From contig CAJJNV010000005.1 of the NCBI GenBank assembly GCA_905193225.1, forward strand, positions 1 to 64,000: a stretch of DNA of 64,000 nucleotides. Reading direction: 5' to 3'. The stretch is from an uncultured Oscillospiraceae bacterium (GTDB taxonomy: Bacteria; Bacillota; Clostridia; Oscillospirales; Acutalibacteraceae). The position numbers were made by a program, and so were the translations under genes. Below, piece after piece: positions 1 to 8,702 of this stretch; position 1 is the stretch's first letter; each line of letters begins with the position of its first letter. The notes beneath the pieces were generated by a model. It saw only the letters and a list, made by a program, of their open reading frames with translations, did no database searches and was not told the origin of the DNA.

Positions 1-528
1 GTTGAGCTGACGGCCGCCCTCCTTTTCAAGCTGTTCAAAGGCCGGCTGACCGGTAAATTCCTTATAAATGTATCGCTCGGGAAAGGGATTTTCGCAATCC
101 CCTTTTTTGCAAAAGCGGTCGGGAAATATCTGATATATAAGGCCGCCGCAAAGCCAGTCAGGCGGGGTATAGCCTTGGTCGAAAACGGTCAGCTGATAGG
201 GCCTTCCGGCCGAGTTCATAACTGCCCCGTCGGTCTTGCCTTTGTAAAGGACATTGTGGCCGAAGGGTGTGTCAAATTCAAAATAATAAAAGTAGAGTCC
301 CACCGAAAAAGGGCCGAGGGTGCAGCTCCACCATACCCCATCCTGCTCGGTATTTTCTTCCTTTGAAAGCTGATAGTATTTTTGCAGCTCCCCATCCCTT
401 TGAATGGCCACCACCGCCGAGGAACAGTCAAATGGCAGTATCAGCCGAAAGGTAACGGCCGTGCCGTTGTCCACCGCGCCGAAGGGAGTTTTATAAAGGC
501 TGTTTCGCGAAAAATACGGAGTTCTCAA
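1..528 (-). CDS. Glycoside hydrolase family 13 (neopullulanase/alpha-amylase type), N-terminal part
   Basis: The gene runs off the left edge; 176 codons of its 5' end are visible. The first 120 residues look like the beta-sandwich that precedes the catalytic barrel in neopullulanase or maltogenic-amylase-like GH13 enzymes. The barrel then begins with GGLIYQIFPDRF (about residues 129-140), a hallmark of GH13 enzymes acting on starch or maltodextrin. No signal peptide is visible, so a cytoplasmic maltodextrin-degrading role is likely. A stop codon lies directly before a possible GTG at 537, but that GTG has no Shine-Dalgarno. The TTG at 528 sits 5 bases after AGGTGA and is preferred. The family call is firm; the exact substrate cannot be told without the catalytic part. 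Confidence 0.82.
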   Translation of the reverse strand, partial: MRTPYFSRNSLYKTPFGAVDNGTAVTFRLILPFDCSSAVVAIQRDGELQKYYQLSKEENTEQDGVWWSCTLGPFSVGLYFYYFEFDTPFGHNVLYKGKTDGAVMNSAGRPYQLTVFDQGYTPPDWLCGGLIYQIFPDRFCKKGDCENPFPERYIYKEFTGQPAFEQLEKEGGRQLN

Positions 529-887
529 AACCTTCACCTACCGAAAAAATTTAAGGGATGTAAATAAACCAAAGAGATGTTTGCCGAAAACAGAGCCGTA
601 AGCTGCACGGCTGCCGATATCCTGCCGTTTTACACGCCCGTTTCGGGCTGCGGTGCCGACCGTGCCGACTGCACCCCACATACAGTGTTAACTATATCGC
701 CGAAGCCTCAGCGGAGTTGCAAAACATACAAATGTTTCACGTGAAACATTTTTCTCCGAATCGCTTTTTTCAAGCCGATTGAAAGCATTCCGGCAAACAA
801 AAAATCTTTTTTTAGCCTTAAAATTATAACACAAATTCCCCGTTTAATCAACGGATTTAGGGACAAAATAACACCGGGGTGATTTTT
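529..887. other. Intergenic region carrying a parS site
   Basis: The 5' flanks of two divergent genes meet here. Apart from the parS site at 733-748 and an AT-rich stretch near 800-835 that could hold the promoter of the small downstream gene, nothing is recognised. A minus-strand open frame through the region is the antisense of the small plus-strand gene and has no supporting start. Confidence 0.5.
733..748. promoter_or_regulatory. parS centromere site (ParB/Spo0J binding), copy 1
   Basis: The 16-base perfect palindrome TGTTTCACGTGAAACA matches the canonical bacterial parS sequence, extended by one more paired base on each side. ParB/Spo0J binds such sites, spreads and loads SMC, and they cluster around the replication origin. 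A second identical site lies at 29326-29341, and smc itself is in the window. Confidence 0.93.
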
Positions 888-1085
888 ATGAAGATCAAGA
901 AAAACCGCGCCAAAAGAGACACCGCATACGATGCCGAGTTTGGCGTTATTCCGGCCTTTAAAAAGGAAAAATCCACAAAAAACACCGAGCTGACCGATTT
1001 CAAAAGCCACACCGACATCGAGGGCAGCTGGACAGGCACGCCCTATGACGGCGGAAAGCCCATTCAGGATGCCGACGATCTTTAA
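888..1085 (+). CDS. Small conserved-looking protein of unknown function, 65 aa
   Basis: A small soluble protein with a lysine/arginine-rich start, a middle around DTAYDAEFGVIPAF and an acidic end IQDADDL. Codon use matches neighbouring genes, with third positions rich in C and G. The ATG at 888 follows GGGGTG by 6 bases; a GTG nine bases upstream overlaps that ribosome binding site and is unlikely. No family or function is recognised. It stands alone between a parS site and a structured repeat, and convergent to the dockerin genes. Confidence 0.55.
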   Translation: MKIKKNRAKRDTAYDAEFGVIPAFKKEKSTKNTELTDFKSHTDIEGSWTGTPYDGGKPIQDADDL

Positions 1086-1193
1086 AGGAGCACAGCGCAC
1101 CGCAACAGGCAGTTTTAGGTGTGTTAGGATGTTAACCTGTCATCCGTTACCGCTATGAAAATACGATGACAGAGGCTGTGCTGCGGCCCGGCC

Positions 1194-1332
1194 GCTGAGG
1201 CTGTCTCGGCCCGGCCGAGACCGGAGGGAGCAGCAATGCCGCACACTTACCCGAAAAGGAAGCCCGCTTTTCAAACAGCATCTGCATTTTTACGGCAGCC
1301 TCCCTCCGATCAGCTGCGCTGATAGCCTCAGC
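1194..1332. repeat. Structured intergenic element, copy A
   Basis: First of four copies of a dispersed element. The outer arms GCTGAGGC (1194-1201) and GCCTCAGC (1325-1332) pair perfectly. Inside are a hairpin at 1204-1220 (TCTCGGC/GCCGAGA), a second stem CGGAGGGAG (1222-1230) with CTCCCTCCG (1300-1308), and a hairpin at 1309-1323 (ATCAGC/GCTGAT). The sequence just after it, to about 1377, also resembles the tail of copy D. It lies between convergent genes. It could be a miniature mobile element or a structured RNA. Confidence 0.8.
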
Positions 1333-1472
1333 TTGCTGTGTGTACGGGCTATGGCTGTACTGATAGCCTTGGCGCCCTTAAGCTGCGTGTTTGCATATGT
1401 ACGTTATGGTTTATGCAATCGGCGGTCGGCCGTCGCTTGTGCTTTGAGGGAGCCTCTGTTGCTTAACAGGAC

Positions 1473-1531
1473 ACCGCAAAAAGAACCCCGCCGCACTGCT
1501 TTTTCGGACGGTACGGCGGGGATTTTGCGGT
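1473..1531 (-). terminator. Strong hairpin terminator behind the dockerin esterase
   Basis: CCCCGCCG (1486-1493) pairs with CGGCGGGG (1514-1521), and outer ACCGCAAAA pairs with TTTTGCGGT. Read on the minus strand the inner hairpin is followed by TTCTTTTT. It lies about 30 bases behind the stop of the esterase gene and would also stop plus-strand reading. Confidence 0.75.
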
Positions 1532-1564
1532 TTTTATGGATTTGTAAAACGGGGCGAAAGGTTT

Positions 1565-4216
1565 TTATTCCTCCACGGCAAATTTGTCGCGAAGTCCAAC
1601 GGCTTTTTGGAGAATGTTAAGGGCGTCTGAAGCGTCAACCTCGCCGCTTCCGTCAACATCGGCAATCTTTTTGGTGTCCTCGTCGAGGCTTCTTGAACCG
1701 ACAAATGCCTGAAGCGCCCAGAGAGCGTCGGTGGCTTCGATGCTGCCGTTTCCGTCAAGATCGCCGTACAGTCTGCGGGCAAGGGCCTGCTCGCCGAGAG
1801 CGATAAGCTCGTAATTGGTGGCATAACCGTCGGGGAAATCCTTGATCAGTGCATCGTATGACGTCTTTGCCTCATCGATTGCGCTCTTAAGCTGCTGTCT
1901 TGTTTCGGCCGTGAGATGCTCAAGGTCGATATTGGCAATCTTCGAAATGACCTGCTCGGTTGCTATGCGGCGCACGGCCTCGGCAGGTGCCTCAAAGCCC
2001 AGCTCGATGCAGTCGAAATAGAGGGTTCCGCTTGTCAGATCGTTAAAGAGGAATTGGAATCCCGAAATGCCCGAAAACCAGTCTTTATCGATGGGATTGC
2101 CCTCGTCGTCGGTCACCTTGGACAGGTCGAAAACATATCCGGTAAAGTCGGTTTTGTATCCGACCGATACGGTGTTTGTGCCGTCGGCTGCGGCGATGTG
2201 CAGAAGCTTGCCGCTGTCGGTATGCTTTGCAACAAGGGAGACGTTCTTTTTGCGGTTGTCGGGATTTTTGATGTATACGGTCAGTGTGTCGTACATATCA
2301 AGACGGCCGTTGGGCAGGTACCACATAGATTCAAAGGTGGGACCTACGCTGACCCTTTTCCTGGTGGAGGCATTTATCGTGTAGTCGAATTGCACCGAGC
2401 CCTGTCCCTGCATTCTGATTTCGGAATTGACCTTGACCGTGCCGCTGGATGCGTCGGTGTAGTTTTCGATTCCGCCCACCGTCCAGTTGGGAACATAGTA
2501 GCCTTCTCTGCGGTTGGTGTCCCAGAAAACCGTCTGGTCGCAGCTGGCCCAGTCGAGGGGAGTGCAGTTATATGCGTCGTCAAACTTGTGGCTGCGGTAC
2601 TGAAGTGCCGGAAGGCCGTAGGAGTTGCAAAGATCGGAGCAAACGTTGAAGTTGGTGAAGGCATAGGTAAATGCCACCGGGGTCTTGACAAGGGGACTGT
2701 AAACCATAACCTGATTTTTTGAAATGATTTTTGCCCTTGCGGGGGTGTAGACGTGGTTTTCGCCGCACACCGTAAAGCCTTCGATTTCGTCCGAATCGGC
2801 AAGACTTCTCACATCGGTGGATTCGCCGGTTATGACCGAAAGCCCTTCGCCGACATTTTTAAAGGTAACGATTATCTTGCCGTTGTCGGTTATGGTGTAG
2901 CTTTCGACCTCGGGAATATAATAATCGGGGGTGGTGCCCTCCGCCTTATAAACGTTGTGGAGCATAGCCTGAGCGGTGCGGTGGGAGATGGTGCGCTTGT
3001 CGCTGGGATGGTCGATGCCGTTGCCGCAGGTGCAGGGATCCCCCGAGCAGCCGTCCAGATGATAGACAAGGCTTGCGTCGTAGAAGGTTATCTGCTGAGT
3101 CAGGGGGTATTTGTTTACCACCCTTGTGACCTCCTCGGTCCAAATAGGCAATGCGTCGTTTGTAAATGCAAAGTTATCGGGAGCAAGCTGCGTCATTATA
3201 AAGGGCATATCATTTACGCTTTCAAAGCGGAATTTGCCTGCAAGGTCGTTTATAAACGCGTCGAGAGCAGCCTCGTAAAATCCGGCGTCGTTGACCAGCC
3301 CCTGCTCGAGGTTGGAGCAGCCCTGATACCAGGTGAATCCCGCAACATTAAGTCCCGAAAGGGGTCCGAGGCGGGTGTTCCAGCTGCCCGAGGTGTTGTC
3401 AAAACGAACGCGGGGAGTGGGGTTATCGGTATATTTGCCGTGCTTTTTGAGTACGATGATAACCGTCTTGCTGCTGCCTACCGCGTCGGGAGACATCCAG
3501 GCTTCGATTCCGGTGGAACCGATGGTTGCATTTATAAATCCCACCGGCACGTTTATGTTTTCAAAAAGCTCAACGCTTGTTAAAACGCCGTAAGCCGAGA
3601 TGTTGCAGAGATAGTCGGTATCCCGGGCGTTGTGCCATTCGGAGGGCATGGTTTTGCAGTCGAGGGTGTCAAACTGCACTCCGGGATCTCTGGGAGCGTC
3701 GATATCGGCGGCACGGGAGGTATCGAGCACACGGATGCCGTCGTATTTTTCGCCGTCGGCAAGCTTTCTTAAGAGATCCTTCTTTTCGACCTGGCCGCGC
3801 AGGTTGAACTGCATATTGGATTGGCCGGTGCCTATCCACAGCTCGCCGATGAGAATGTCCAGAAGCTCGGCGGCGACGGTTTCTCCGTCATATACCTTTA
3901 TGGCATATTTGTCGAAGCTGCCGGCTCTTTGGTCAAGCTCAAGCGACCATGTTCCGTCGTTTGCCGTTACCGTCTCTTTTGAATCGAGCACCTCGGTGCT
4001 GCCTTCAAAGGAAAGCTTGGCGGTTATTTTATTACCGGCCGTTGCCTTTCCCCAAAGGTGAATGGGTTTGTTTTGCTGAAAAAGCGCCCCGCTGCTTAAA
4101 AAACAAGGCATATCAAATTGCTGCTCGGCCGATGCGGTCGGCACGGCCGAAACTCCTACTGTCATTACCACAGCAGCGGTCACCACCATAGAACAAAATT
4201 TTTTGAATATTTTCAT
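1565..4216 (-). CDS. Secreted sialate O-acetylesterase-like SGNH hydrolase with C-terminal dockerin
   Basis: Predicted to remove O-acetyl groups from sialic acids or other decorated sugars outside the cell. The 883-residue protein starts with a signal peptide (about 1-30, ending SASAEQ-like). A small beta-sandwich follows, then the catalytic region with GTGQSNMQ (about 129-136), the block FTWYQGCSN (about 294-302) and IDHPSDKR (about 401-408), which would supply the catalytic Ser, Asp and His. A beta-rich region of unknown role follows. The last 65 residues form a type I dockerin with two calcium loops (DLDGNGSIEATDAL and DVDGSGEVDASDAL). The start is the ATG at 4216 behind AGGAGAAAGG; an in-frame ATG 60 bases upstream lacks a ribosome binding site. 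It follows the GH92 gene by 82 bases on the same strand and is probably co-transcribed. Confidence 0.85.
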   Translation of the reverse strand: MKIFKKFCSMVVTAAVVMTVGVSAVPTASAEQQFDMPCFLSSGALFQQNKPIHLWGKATAGNKITAKLSFEGSTEVLDSKETVTANDGTWSLELDQRAGSFDKYAIKVYDGETVAAELLDILIGELWIGTGQSNMQFNLRGQVEKKDLLRKLADGEKYDGIRVLDTSRAADIDAPRDPGVQFDTLDCKTMPSEWHNARDTDYLCNISAYGVLTSVELFENINVPVGFINATIGSTGIEAWMSPDAVGSSKTVIIVLKKHGKYTDNPTPRVRFDNTSGSWNTRLGPLSGLNVAGFTWYQGCSNLEQGLVNDAGFYEAALDAFINDLAGKFRFESVNDMPFIMTQLAPDNFAFTNDALPIWTEEVTRVVNKYPLTQQITFYDASLVYHLDGCSGDPCTCGNGIDHPSDKRTISHRTAQAMLHNVYKAEGTTPDYYIPEVESYTITDNGKIIVTFKNVGEGLSVITGESTDVRSLADSDEIEGFTVCGENHVYTPARAKIISKNQVMVYSPLVKTPVAFTYAFTNFNVCSDLCNSYGLPALQYRSHKFDDAYNCTPLDWASCDQTVFWDTNRREGYYVPNWTVGGIENYTDASSGTVKVNSEIRMQGQGSVQFDYTINASTRKRVSVGPTFESMWYLPNGRLDMYDTLTVYIKNPDNRKKNVSLVAKHTDSGKLLHIAAADGTNTVSVGYKTDFTGYVFDLSKVTDDEGNPIDKDWFSGISGFQFLFNDLTSGTLYFDCIELGFEAPAEAVRRIATEQVISKIANIDLEHLTAETRQQLKSAIDEAKTSYDALIKDFPDGYATNYELIALGEQALARRLYGDLDGNGSIEATDALWALQAFVGSRSLDEDTKKIADVDGSGEVDASDALNILQKAVGLRDKFAVEE

Positions 4217-4298
4217 TAAACCTTTCTCCTTTGTCCTTATCTGCCTTGGCAAAAGCCGCAGGCCGCAAAAGGACACTGTATATTATAGCAAATACATC

Positions 4299-7200
4299 TT
4301 ACACTTCCACAGCAAATTTATCAAGCAATCCTACCGATTTCTGGAGAATTTTAAGGGCATCGCTGGTGGAAATCTCACCGTCTGCGTCCACGTCGGCGGC
4401 TTTAAATGCTTTTTCGTCAAGCTGCCGCGATCCGACAAATGCCTGAAGCGTCCACAGTGCGTCGGTTGCCTCAATTTTGCCGTTTGCGTCAACGTCGCCG
4501 TAAAGTATCTGCTCATCCTCGTCGGGCTTGCCGCATATAAGCTGCAGCTCGCAAAGGCCTATGTTCTGCACGTCGGGATTTTCAATGTCCAGACGGTAGT
4601 AGCTGTATTCCTTCTTGTTGTTTACGGCATAGAAATTTATCGAAAGATCACGTCTGAAGCTCTGACCGAGTCTCTCGTCGATCTTTTCGTAGGTCTTGCC
4701 GTCCACCGAACCGTAAATGGCAATGTTTTTAGGGGCATTGTCCTTAGAATTGCAGGTCAGGGTATACTGCCTAAGGGCATCGGTGCCCGGCAGATACATA
4801 TAGATGGAGGCGCTGTTTCCGGTAAATGAGGGACTTTGATCGGCATAGGAAACGTCGCAGAAAAGCTTTTGTCCGTCGGTCATGTTTTCGCAGTAAACAA
4901 GGGGATTTTCGCCGCTCATTTCCACCGTGTCCGAAAGGGCTATGCCCTTTGTGGCGTCCTCCATAGGTCCTGCGGTATCGCCCTTTGTGACCGAGGAGGG
5001 AAGATCGGTTTTGGTGTCGCAGCCGAAATCCGACGGCTCGCTGCCCATTTTAAAGACGATCTCCTTGGCCGAGATAAGGTCGCTGTGGGTGATGTAGCAT
5101 TTTGTATAATCCTTGCCATCCACCGTCATACTCTGGATATAAACATTCTCGCTGCTGTTGTTCTGTGCGACAATGTGTATATCTCCGGTGGGAAGGTGAA
5201 GGGTCGCTTCATCGTAGAGAGGGGAGGTTATGCAGTATTCGTCGCTTCCGGCATTTGTTGCGTAAAAACCGAGAGCCGAAAGCAGATACCATGCCGATTG
5301 TTCGCCGTTGTCCTCGTCGCCGATGTATCCGTGGCCGATCTCCCCGTCGTTATAGAAGCGGTCGAGCACCTGCCTTGTCAGCGCCTGGGTCTTGTAGGCT
5401 TTGCCGGCGTAATTATAAAGATAAAGCATTGCGTGGGTGGGCTGGTTGTTGTGCTGATACTGTCCCAGTCCGACATCCTTCGCCTCGGTAATTTCGTGGT
5501 TTGCAACGGCGTCGCCGGTGTGGATTGAGGGCGCCGACAGTATTTCGTCAAGCTTTTGCGTGAACTTATCATATCCGCCGTAGAGGTTTATCATTCCCTT
5601 AACGTCGTGGGTTTCATAAACGCTCATACCGTAGCCGTTGGTTTCAACAAAACCGTATTTCTGCCAGCGGTAGGGATCAAATTCCTCATTTGAATAGGTA
5701 AAGCTGCCGTCGCCGTTTTTGGGCATATAAAATCCGATCTCGCTGTTGAAAAGGTTGGCGTGGCTTTTGGAACGGTTCTTGAAATATTCATAGCCGTCGT
5801 TATCTCCCAGCGCCTTTGCGAGATTTGCAAGTCCCGCGTCGTTTATTCCGGCCTCAAGGGTCCAGGAAACCGAGCTGTTGCCGCCGCCGTCGGCCTCTTT
5901 TGTATATCCGATATAGGGCGCCACCTCGCTGAAGTTGCGTTCATATCCGTTGTCGCCGAAGAAGGATGCCGCTTCCTTTAGTGATGCTTCGTAAGCGGTC
6001 TGCATATCGAATTTAATGCCCTTTGAGGCTGCATCGCCGAAAACCGCGTCAAAGTTTGTGGCAATCATACTTAAAATTCCGCCGGGATTTGACCAACGGG
6101 GCATTTTCCCCGCTTCTTTGTAGTGTTGAATCATTCCGTCAAGCAGCTTTCCGGCACGTTCGGGAGCAAGCAGGAAGAGGGCCGGCCACTCGGTGCGGTA
6201 GGTGTCCCAGAATCCGTTGCCGGCATACATCTGTCCCTCGCTGATCGTGGGGTTGTCGGCCGATCCGCTGTAAGGACTGCAATATTTGAAGACAGGCAGC
6301 TCGGCCGTGCCGGTGTTTTCGGAATAGTTCTTGGGGAACAAAAACATCTTGTAAAGGGAGGAATAAAGTCGGCAAAGCTCCTGCTCGGAAGCGCCCTTTA
6401 CCTCCACCGTATTCAGTATTTCGTTCCAAAGAGCCTTTGCATCGCTTAAAACACTGTCGAAAGAGGCGCCTTCGGAAATTTCAAGCTGCAGATTCTTTTT
6501 GGCCTGCTCGACGCTTATATAAGATGTGGCAAATCTCATTTCCAGCACCTTTGTGGAGGAGGCAAACTGCGCCACCGCAAAGGGACGCCCCTGGCTGTCT
6601 GAGAAGTTGGTAACGCTCTCGGGAGAAATGCCCACAAACTCGCCGTAAACATACATACGGTTAAATCCGCTTTGAACGGCCACGTTATTAACCGAATAAT
6701 CGGTATAGGCCGAAAAGCTGTTGCCGTCGAAGGTTATGTTTCCGCCGGTTTTAATGTCTCCCGACGAGCTGTAAGAATCAAAAATGACATTTGCAATGCT
6801 GGTTTTGTCGGAATAGGTTATTCTGACCGCAGCGGCGTGGTCGGTGGGGGTCATTTCCACCTTTACCTCCGATACGGGAGTGTCCTCGTCAAAGGTGACG
6901 GCGTAGTAATGGGCCTTTGCAACCTCGTTTTTGTGACTGAACTGTGAGGCGCGGTTTTTGGCATTGACCGATTTTTCATCGGGATTTTTCTCCCAGACGT
7001 TAGGCATAAACTGAAATACGCCGTAGTCGATAAGGGCGATGTTGGTCTGATGGCTTGTGCCGAAGGCCTGAATGGAGTCGGAACCGTAGGTGTAAAGGTA
7101 TTTATCGGTTCCGGTAAAGGGGGTCAGAGCGTTAAAGCCATTGGGCACGCTGACCGCCGGATAGGTCTGTCCGTGGGAATAGCTCCCGGTATTGTCGGTG

Positions 7201-7952
7201 CCGCGGGTGGTCAAAACATAATCGGCGGGAGAATCCTTCTGCTCCGGCTCGACCGTCTGAATGGCGATGTCGTCGATGTAGGTGAGAATGTCGTCGCCGT
7301 CCTCGTCCCGCTCGTATCTCACGATGATCTTGTCGACCGTCTTGGAACGGGCCTTTTCCGAAACCTTGCAGCAAACATAGTTCCACTGACGGCGATACAT
7401 ACTGCGGGCTTTTCCCTGGGAAAGGGGATTCATAAGATGGCCGTTGATGTCCTCTGCGCCAAGATCCGAAAGATATGTTCCGTCGGTAAAGGCCAGATCG
7501 ATGGAAATATACTGCCCCGTGCGGCTGTCGTCGTTTTCACCGGTGTAATCGGGGAATATCATATAGGAAAGCTGCATATTTTTAAAAATCTGAAGGTTAA
7601 GCCCTTCAAAGATAACAACGTTGTTTTTGGCGTTGCCGGTGGTTTTTATGCCGCTGATTTTAAGGGCGCTTGGACCGCTGTATCCCACCTTGGCCTTTCC
7701 GCAGTTGTTAACGGCGGGACCGTTTGAGATCTCGGCAGAAAGCGGTGTCTGCTCGGTGGCGGTATCCTTGTCAAAACCGATGGAAAGCTGCTTTCCGTTG
7801 GTCGTCTCGGTTTTAAGGCTGCCCCCTTCAAAGGAACTGAAAAACCAGGTGTTTTTAACCGCTCCGTTAACGACGGGTTCAAGGGCGGCCGCGCTTACCT
7901 GACTCATTCCGATTGCCGCGGCAAGGGCCACCGCCGCGATTTTCTTTTTCAT
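4299..7952 (-). CDS. Secreted GH92 alpha-mannosidase with C-terminal dockerin
   Basis: Predicted exo-acting alpha-mannosidase, as GH92 enzymes are calcium-dependent alpha-1,2 (also 1,3, 1,4 or 1,6) mannosidases of N-glycans and yeast mannan. The 1,217-residue protein has a signal peptide (1-23), a galactose-binding-like region (about 35-235) and the GH92 N-terminal beta-sandwich (about 245-480). The helical barrel carries GNGFWDTYRTEWP (about 579-591), and the family signature GDEDNGEQSAW lies at about 878-888. A discoidin-like domain lies at about 1010-1140, and a dockerin at 1151-1212 has two DxDxxGxI loops. The ribosome binding site is GGAGG before ATG 7952. With the esterase downstream it suggests joint attack on decorated host or yeast glycans while docked to a cohesin-bearing scaffold. 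Confidence 0.92.
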   Translation of the reverse strand: MKKKIAAVALAAAIGMSQVSAAALEPVVNGAVKNTWFFSSFEGGSLKTETTNGKQLSIGFDKDTATEQTPLSAEISNGPAVNNCGKAKVGYSGPSALKISGIKTTGNAKNNVVIFEGLNLQIFKNMQLSYMIFPDYTGENDDSRTGQYISIDLAFTDGTYLSDLGAEDINGHLMNPLSQGKARSMYRRQWNYVCCKVSEKARSKTVDKIIVRYERDEDGDDILTYIDDIAIQTVEPEQKDSPADYVLTTRGTDNTGSYSHGQTYPAVSVPNGFNALTPFTGTDKYLYTYGSDSIQAFGTSHQTNIALIDYGVFQFMPNVWEKNPDEKSVNAKNRASQFSHKNEVAKAHYYAVTFDEDTPVSEVKVEMTPTDHAAAVRITYSDKTSIANVIFDSYSSSGDIKTGGNITFDGNSFSAYTDYSVNNVAVQSGFNRMYVYGEFVGISPESVTNFSDSQGRPFAVAQFASSTKVLEMRFATSYISVEQAKKNLQLEISEGASFDSVLSDAKALWNEILNTVEVKGASEQELCRLYSSLYKMFLFPKNYSENTGTAELPVFKYCSPYSGSADNPTISEGQMYAGNGFWDTYRTEWPALFLLAPERAGKLLDGMIQHYKEAGKMPRWSNPGGILSMIATNFDAVFGDAASKGIKFDMQTAYEASLKEAASFFGDNGYERNFSEVAPYIGYTKEADGGGNSSVSWTLEAGINDAGLANLAKALGDNDGYEYFKNRSKSHANLFNSEIGFYMPKNGDGSFTYSNEEFDPYRWQKYGFVETNGYGMSVYETHDVKGMINLYGGYDKFTQKLDEILSAPSIHTGDAVANHEITEAKDVGLGQYQHNNQPTHAMLYLYNYAGKAYKTQALTRQVLDRFYNDGEIGHGYIGDEDNGEQSAWYLLSALGFYATNAGSDEYCITSPLYDEATLHLPTGDIHIVAQNNSSENVYIQSMTVDGKDYTKCYITHSDLISAKEIVFKMGSEPSDFGCDTKTDLPSSVTKGDTAGPMEDATKGIALSDTVEMSGENPLVYCENMTDGQKLFCDVSYADQSPSFTGNSASIYMYLPGTDALRQYTLTCNSKDNAPKNIAIYGSVDGKTYEKIDERLGQSFRRDLSINFYAVNNKKEYSYYRLDIENPDVQNIGLCELQLICGKPDEDEQILYGDVDANGKIEATDALWTLQAFVGSRQLDEKAFKAADVDADGEISTSDALKILQKSVGLLDKFAVEV

Positions 7953-8079
7953 AATTACCTTCCTCCTTCAAGAGATGAAATAAACTGTCGGGAAAATGTA
8001 AGCTGTGTGTCGAAAGGTATATGTCGTCAAAGGCACAGCGCCCCTTGCGGCATTTATACAGTGAAATTTCCCAAATCAC

Positions 8080-8108
8080 AGTGTAAACTTTACATTTTGT
8101 TTTGTCAA
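8080..8108 (-). promoter_or_regulatory. Probable promoter of the GH92-esterase operon
   Basis: On the minus strand TTGACA (8108-8103) is followed after 17 bases by TACACT (8085-8080). The -35 is perfect and the -10 weak, so an activator may be needed. The predicted leader to the GH92 start is about 120 bases. Confidence 0.45.
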
Positions 8109-8357
8109 TACTTTTTTCACAAAAAAACGCGCAAAAACAAAATAATTTCATACATTTTCCTGATGCGCTGTTTTTTTAACCTTTTTAAGGCCGTTTTTCC
8201 TGTCCGCTGCCGCATTTTAAGACCTTTTCTTTGCCCCTCACCGAAAAACCGGAGGTTTTACATTTAACGCGTGGCGCTAATGTCAATGCACACACCTAAA
8301 ATTCTCAACTGCGCCGAGATTCCTGCAGCCGTGCACAAGGCCAAAGGTTCACACATG

Positions 8358-8531
8358 GCGGCCGCCGGGCCACTGAGGCATTCTCGGCCCTGCCGAGAAT
8401 ACGGAGGGCGCAGCACACCGCAGCCGTGATAACAAAAGCCTCGCTGCTTTCTCCGGTTATAACCTTGTATTTCCCAATGGCCGCCCTCCGGACAGCTTGT
8501 GCTGACACCTCAGTGCCCCCTGCGGCCGCAG
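8358..8531. repeat. Structured intergenic element, copy B
   Basis: Same design as copy A with different bases: outer arms ACTGAGG (8372-8378) and CCTCAGT (8508-8514), hairpin TTCTCGGC/GCCGAGAA at 8381-8399, stem CGGAGGGCG (8402-8410) with CGCCCTCCG (8482-8490), and hairpin CAGC/GCTG at 8493-8504. GC-rich GCGGCCGC blocks extend the outer arms. The changes relative to copy A keep the pairing. Confidence 0.75.
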
Positions 8532-8620
8532 CTGCGTTGTATCGGTAATTGCGGTGTATTGACAAAAGTATAAGAAGTAGTTTTCTGTCAAAGAACCCTT
8601 TGCCCATGTTTTCATCACGC

Positions 8621-8650
8621 AAAAAGACCGCAGAGATTAACCCTGCGGTC
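8621..8650 (-). terminator. Terminator of the Gld-like ABC operon
   Basis: GACCGCAG (8626-8633) pairs with CTGCGGTC (8643-8650). On the minus strand the hairpin is followed by TTTTT. It lies about 50 bases behind the DUF5050 gene, the last of six genes in one direction. Confidence 0.85.
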
Positions 8651-8702
8651 GCGTTATTACAGTAAAATCATGTGTTTGGCGGTCTTTATGCTTGTCGAAC
8701 GG

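Larger units (their letters stand above)
7953..8702. other. Long intergenic region with promoter, structured repeat and terminator
   Basis: It holds the probable promoter of the GH92 operon (8080-8108), structured element copy B (8358-8531) and the terminator of the ABC operon (8626-8650). The rest is AT-rich near 8100-8200 with no supported gene. Short open frames here have no ribosome binding site. Confidence 0.5.

Noticed and set aside
708..1100. Minus-strand open frame of 130 codons over a parS site
   Set aside because: It is antisense to the small plus-strand gene at 888-1085, has no ribosome binding site and its composition fits a shadow frame.
1916..3583. Long plus-strand open frames opposite the esterase gene
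   Set aside because: They mirror the codon pattern of the minus-strand gene, and the proteins match no family and lack ribosome binding sites.
8305..8622. 105-codon minus-strand frame over structured element copy B
   Set aside because: The frame is open because of the GC-rich palindromes; no ribosome binding site and no match to the other copies at protein level.
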